Shown: piece by piece, positions 5,925 through 9,051 of the stretch | Layout: each line of letters begins with the position of its first letter | Position numbering within the stretch: position 1 is the first letter of the stretch | Source of the DNA: Desulfuromonadales bacterium | GTDB taxonomy: Bacteria; Desulfobacterota; Desulfuromonadia; Desulfuromonadales; UBA2294 | Assembly: GCA_014859615.1 (NCBI GenBank) | Contig: JACUTX010000091.1 | Location: forward strand, 1-9,051 | Direction: 5' to 3' | Length of the DNA: 9,051 bases | Position numbers and translations under genes: made by a program | The notes under the pieces: model-generated | The model's input: the letters and a program-made list of their open reading frames with translations, nothing else | What the model was told of the DNA's origin: nothing | The model's database searches: none

Positions 5925-6440
5925 ATGGAGTTGAATTTGATCGAATTGATGAACCAGGCGATTGCACCACTGAATTGGTATGGTTTGATCACGACCTTTA
6001 TCTGTGGTGGAATCGTCGGCCTCGAACGTCAGCTTTGCGGAAAACCGGCCGGCATCCGCACCAGTACCTTGATCTGCATGGGGACCTATGTCTTTGTGGT
6101 GGTCGGGTCGTCTATGGCTGGCGCAATGGGTGATCCATCGCGGGTGATCGGTCAGGTGGTCACCGGGATCGGTTTTCTGGGGGCTGGCGTTATTCTGACC
6201 CGGGAGGGGGCCGTGCTTGGAGTTACCTCTGCCGCCACGATCTGGGTGCTGGCAGCGATCGGTGTTCTGGCTGGAGGAGAGCGCCACGCTGCCGCCATTA
6301 TCGTCGCCCTGCTGACCGTCGGGGTTCTGGTCGGAGTCAACATCCTGGAGTCGGTATTTATCGGTCTGCAAAAAGGTGTGCATGCGCGAATAAAAATGTT
6401 TCGCCGCAGCCAGGACGGTGAGGGGACGGATGGTGTTTAA
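5925..6440 (+). CDS. MgtC/SapB family inner-membrane protein
   Basis: This 171-residue hydrophobic protein has about five predicted membrane segments (roughly 18-34, 46-66, 74-92, 97-118 and 121-147). The family signatures are clear: GLERQLCGKPAGIRTSTLI (32-50), VVTGIGFLGAGVIL (78-91) and the TSAATIWVLAAIG block (101-113). MgtC proteins support growth in low magnesium and virulence in some pathogens. This protein lacks the C-terminal ACT-like cytoplasmic domain of longer MgtC proteins and ends in a short charged tail, so it is of the short SapB-like type. It begins 13 nt after the aminomutase gene with only a weak ribosome site (GGGT at 5916-5919), so it is probably the last gene of that operon. 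Its link to the metabolic genes is unknown; ion or osmotic homeostasis is one plausible theme. Confidence 0.88.
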   Translation: MELNLIELMNQAIAPLNWYGLITTFICGGIVGLERQLCGKPAGIRTSTLICMGTYVFVVVGSSMAGAMGDPSRVIGQVVTGIGFLGAGVILTREGAVLGVTSAATIWVLAAIGVLAGGERHAAAIIVALLTVGVLVGVNILESVFIGLQKGVHARIKMFRRSQDGEGTDGV

Positions 6441-6562
6441 CGTCTCGAAACAACTCCTTCAACCCATGATTTTTTCTTCTTGAATTGGCGCTCTTTTCTT
6501 TCCCCGGTCCGTCTGCCCGCATTTTTTACGAATCATGCGTCTGTCTGTTTATACGGTTTTCA

Positions 6563-6578
6563 TGGCACAATCGGTGCA
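6563..6578 (+). promoter_or_regulatory. sigma-54-type promoter candidate upstream of ptsP
   Basis: TGGCAC (6563-6568), a 5-nt gap and GTGCA (6574-6578) match the sigma-54 -24/-12 pattern (TGGCAC-N5-TTGCA) with one mismatch, G for the first T of the -12 box. Transcription would start near 6589, about 70 nt before the ptsP start. Control of a nitrogen-PTS gene by the nitrogen sigma factor makes biological sense. No activator binding site was identified upstream. Confidence 0.5.
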
Positions 6579-6598
6579 AAATATATTCTATCGATTTT

Positions 6599-6619
6599 GA
6601 CGTCGGATCAGCTGACGTC
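6599..6619. repeat. pair of GACGTC palindromes in the ptsP leader
   Basis: GACGTC occurs at 6599-6604 and again at 6614-6619, centre-to-centre 15 nt. Each is a self-complementary hexamer. They lie between the predicted sigma-54 start site and the ptsP start codon, so a bound protein would block transcription. Alternatively, the two copies could pair in the RNA as a 6-bp stem with a 9-nt loop. The function is unknown. Confidence 0.3.
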
Positions 6620-6656
6620 TGTAATCGTGGCGAATAAGGTGCAACGGGGATAAACG

Positions 6657-8906
6657 ATGGATCATTCACTCATACTGCTGAAAAAAATTGTCCAGGAAGC
6701 GGCCTCTGCTGCATCGCCTGAAAAGCAGATGCGCTATATTGTCTCCGCCGTCCGTTCGGCAATGCAGGTGAGCGTCTGTACCCTTTACACCGCCAATGAA
6801 GAGGGAGGGCTGACTCTGGCTGCCACGGACGGTCTTGATCCGACTGCCATCGGCAATGTCAGCCTTTTCCCCGGGGAAGGTCTGGTCGGTAATATCGCCC
6901 GCAACAGTCATCCGTTGAATCTGGAAACTGCGGAAGAACATCCGGATTACCGCTATTTTCCGGAGACGCACGAAGAACGGTATCAGGCTTTTTTAGGCGT
7001 TCCTCTGGTGCATCTGCGCCGTCTGATCGGGGTACTGGTGGTACAGGAGAGTCAGCGGCGCAAATTTACAGCTGATGAAGAAGCATTTCTGGTAACAATC
7101 GCCGCCCAACTCGCGGCGACTCTGGCGCTTGATCGCGGGCGAACCCCGCGTGAGCCCGGCACTCACGATGCGCCGCAGACGCAGCGGATGATCGGGACCA
7201 AGGGGGCACCGGGGATCGGAATCGGCACTATTCATCTGCTCACCGGCTATGATCTTGATCAGGTTGTCGATCGGGAGTGCCGTGACAGCGAATCGGAGCT
7301 CCAGAAGTTTCATGCCGCCCTGCAGGAGTCGAGGCGTGATCTGGAGCAAGGGTCTCGTTCGCTGGCGGATCATCTCCCGGGAAACGTCACTTCAATCTTC
7401 TCTGTCTACGACATGCTGCTCGACAGTGACGACCTGATAAAAGGGGTGGAAACCGGAATCCGCCAGGGGAACTGGGCTCCGGGGGCGCTGCGTACGACGA
7501 TCAGTGAATATGCCGCCCGGTTTGAAAGTATGGACGATCCGTACCTGCGTGCCCGTGCCGAGGATATTCGCCATATCGGCAACAAACTCTATACCAAACT
7601 GCATGGAGAGACGACTCCGATCAGCCAGAGTCAGGATCTGATCCTGACCGGCGACATGATCAGTATTACCGATATTGCCGGTTATAAACGCGATCAGTTG
7701 GCCGGCATCTTCTGCTACTCGGGCTCGGGTCTTTCGCACACCGCTATACTGGCGAGTGCTCTTGGTATCCCGGCCGTAATGGGGACCGGGAAGGTTAAAA
7801 ATCTTCAGCAAGGGGTCCCTGCCATTGTCGATGGTCATCAGGGGCAGCTGATTCTCAATCCGGCCGGTGGCGTTTTGGCCGAATTCCAGCAGCTCGCCAA
7901 CCGCGAACGGAATCTGATTGAGGAGCTGGAGGAGCTCAAAGAGCTCCCGGCGATTACGCCGGACGGATATCGGGTCAGTCTGCAGGCCAATACCGGTTTG
8001 ATGGCCGACGTGACCCCCGGGCTGAAACGCGGGGCCGAGGGGATCGGACTCTACCGGTCAGAAATTCCGTTTATGGAGCATGAAAATTTTCCTACAGAAG
8101 AAGAACAGCTGGAGATTTATCGCTATGTTCTGCATGCCTATGCCGGCAAGAGTGTAACCATCCGTACTCTCGATATCGGCGGAGACAAAGCCCTCCCGTA
8201 TTACCGCTTCAGTGAAGCAAACCCCTGCCTCGGATGGCGGGGGATTCGCTTTACACTCGATAACCGTCCGATCTTTATGACCCAGATCCGGGCCATGCTC
8301 CGAGCCTCGGAAAAGGAGCGGAATCTGAAAATTCTGCTGCCGATGGTGAGTCGGGTGGATGAACTCGACGCATTTAATATTCTGCTCGACGATGCCTGCG
8401 CACAGCTGCATGTCGAAGGGTACCAAATAGAGAAACCGCCGGTCGGAATTATGGTCGAAGTCCCTGCCGCAGTCAATCTGCTCCCGTTCTTTGCGCGCCG
8501 CATCGATTTTGTTTCGATCGGCTCAAACGATCTCACCCAGTATCTTTTGGCGCTCGATCGTAACAACCCCAGGGTCTCGCAACTGTTTGACAATCTGCAC
8601 CCGGCGGTATTGAGGGAAATTTATCGTATTGTGCAACTTTGTCGTCAGCTTGAACTCCCCGTCAGTCTCTGCGGCGAGATGGCGGCCGATCCTCTGGCCG
8701 CAGTTCTGCTTCTCGGGATGCGGATTGAAACCTTGAGTATGAGCGCCTACAGTCTGACCAAAATTAAATGGCTGATTCGTACATTGCCGGTCGCTGTTGC
8801 CGAACAGGCTTTGCAGGATGCACTCACAATGGAACACGAGAGTCAGATCAGGGAGCTGATCAAACAGATTTTGATCAAGAATCATCTTGAGGAGTTGGCA
8901 GGGTAA
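6657..8906 (+). CDS. ptsP: phosphoenolpyruvate-protein phosphotransferase of the nitrogen PTS (enzyme I-Ntr) with GAF domain
   Basis: This 749-residue enzyme I paralogue takes phosphate from phosphoenolpyruvate and passes it to the NPr carrier (PtsO) of the regulatory nitrogen PTS in the cytoplasm. Residues about 18-160 are a GAF sensory domain. The phospho-histidine is H361 in SGSGLSHTAILASALGIPAV (355-374). The C-terminal PEP-binding TIM barrel is complete: GLYRSEIPFM (464-473), RTLDIGGDK (503-511), NPCLGWRGIR (522-531), EVPAA (601-605), SIGSNDLTQY (620-629) and LCGEMAADP (671-679), with catalytic C672. The length fits PtsP. The ATG has GGGGA at 6646-6650 with a 6-nt spacer. Partner genes ptsO and ptsN are not in the window. 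In many proteobacteria the GAF domain of this protein binds glutamine or 2-oxoglutarate. Here the ligand is not shown, but a sigma-54-type promoter upstream fits a nitrogen role. Confidence 0.93.
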   Translation: MDHSLILLKKIVQEAASAASPEKQMRYIVSAVRSAMQVSVCTLYTANEEGGLTLAATDGLDPTAIGNVSLFPGEGLVGNIARNSHPLNLETAEEHPDYRYFPETHEERYQAFLGVPLVHLRRLIGVLVVQESQRRKFTADEEAFLVTIAAQLAATLALDRGRTPREPGTHDAPQTQRMIGTKGAPGIGIGTIHLLTGYDLDQVVDRECRDSESELQKFHAALQESRRDLEQGSRSLADHLPGNVTSIFSVYDMLLDSDDLIKGVETGIRQGNWAPGALRTTISEYAARFESMDDPYLRARAEDIRHIGNKLYTKLHGETTPISQSQDLILTGDMISITDIAGYKRDQLAGIFCYSGSGLSHTAILASALGIPAVMGTGKVKNLQQGVPAIVDGHQGQLILNPAGGVLAEFQQLANRERNLIEELEELKELPAITPDGYRVSLQANTGLMADVTPGLKRGAEGIGLYRSEIPFMEHENFPTEEEQLEIYRYVLHAYAGKSVTIRTLDIGGDKALPYYRFSEANPCLGWRGIRFTLDNRPIFMTQIRAMLRASEKERNLKILLPMVSRVDELDAFNILLDDACAQLHVEGYQIEKPPVGIMVEVPAAVNLLPFFARRIDFVSIGSNDLTQYLLALDRNNPRVSQLFDNLHPAVLREIYRIVQLCRQLELPVSLCGEMAADPLAAVLLLGMRIETLSMSAYSLTKIKWLIRTLPVAVAEQALQDALTMEHESQIRELIKQILIKNHLEELAG

Positions 8907-8952
8907 GGCTTTAACTCCTGCCATGCTCTATCCCGTCGCTAACCCGAAACAA

Positions 8953-8981
8953 AAAGACCCTGGGCAATGACCAGGGTCTTT
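8953..8981. terminator. bidirectional hairpin terminator between convergent genes
   Basis: AAAGACCCTGG (8953-8963) and CCAGGGTCTTT (8971-8981) form a perfect 11-bp stem with a 7-nt loop. On the minus strand the stem is followed by a good T-rich tract (CTTTTTGTTTC, read from about 8956 down to 8946), which suits the convergent gene ending at 9004. On the plus strand the tail is only TTTC, so termination of ptsP would rely mainly on the stem. Confidence 0.85.
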
Positions 8982-9003
8982 CGCATTCTGGGGGGGTATC
9001 GGA

Positions 9004-9051
9004 TTAATGTCGGGTGTGACATCTGGCGCAAGGGTAGGTGTCGATGTCCTG
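9004..9051 (-). CDS. 3' end of a minus-strand CXXCH (probable c-type cytochrome) protein, partial
   Basis: Read on the minus strand from the window edge, the last 15 codons are Q-D-I-D-T-Y-P-C-A-R-C-H-T-R-H, followed by TAA (9006-9004). C-A-R-C-H is a CXXCH motif, the covalent haem c attachment site, placed six residues from the C-terminal end of the motif-bearing fragment. The gene runs out of the window, so size, signal peptide and other haem motifs cannot be seen. A strong minus-strand terminator lies just 22 nt beyond the stop codon, which supports a real gene end. A multihaem cytochrome would suit a Desulfuromonadales host. A zinc-binding CXXC protein is the main alternative. Confidence 0.6.
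   Translation of the reverse strand, partial: QDIDTYPCARCHTRH

Overview
The window looks like chromosomal DNA from a Gram-negative bacterium of the Desulfuromonadales/Geobacterales type. This is an inference from four things: moderately GC-rich coding sequence, a nitrogen-PTS enzyme I gene behind a sigma-54-like promoter, the tail of a CXXCH (c-type haem) protein at the right edge, and a lysine 2,3-aminomutase-like gene beside ATP-grasp ligases. I see no sign of phage, insertion sequences, CRISPR arrays, tRNA or rRNA. Codon use looks uniform across the genes.

Layout, left to right. (1) Positions 1-191 are an upstream region with a 7-bp inverted repeat, followed by a 584-residue fusion of a GNAT acetyltransferase to a histone-deacetylase/acetylpolyamine-amidohydrolase domain (192-1946). 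(2) A 301-bp intergenic region (1947-2247) carries an AT-rich stretch, a strong sigma-70-type promoter and a structured leader of about 170 nt. One leader segment can pair over 11 positions with the Shine-Dalgarno region of the next gene. (3) A compact five-gene run follows: two tandem D-Ala-D-Ala-ligase-like ATP-grasp proteins (2248-3327 and 3305-4309, overlapping by 23 nt), a small GNAT acetyltransferase (start and stop overlapping by 1 nt), a lysine 2,3-aminomutase family radical SAM/PLP enzyme, and a short MgtC/SapB membrane protein. (4) A 216-bp gap holds a sigma-54-type promoter and a GACGTC repeat pair, and then comes ptsP (GAF plus enzyme I, 749 residues). (5) A strong hairpin terminator separates ptsP from a convergent minus-strand gene, of which only the last 15 codons are present.

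How the genes may work together (inference). The aminomutase keeps the residues that mark lysine as substrate, so the likely first product is beta-lysine. Two carboxylate-amine ligases could join it to other amino acids or carboxylates. The small GNAT, and the GNAT/deacetylase fusion just upstream, could add and remove N-acetyl groups. Together they look like an uncharacterised pathway for an acetylated, beta-amino-acid-containing small molecule, perhaps an osmolyte or a peptide-like metabolite. The leader RNA suggests translational control of the pathway. The product is unknown, and no single gene shown here proves it.
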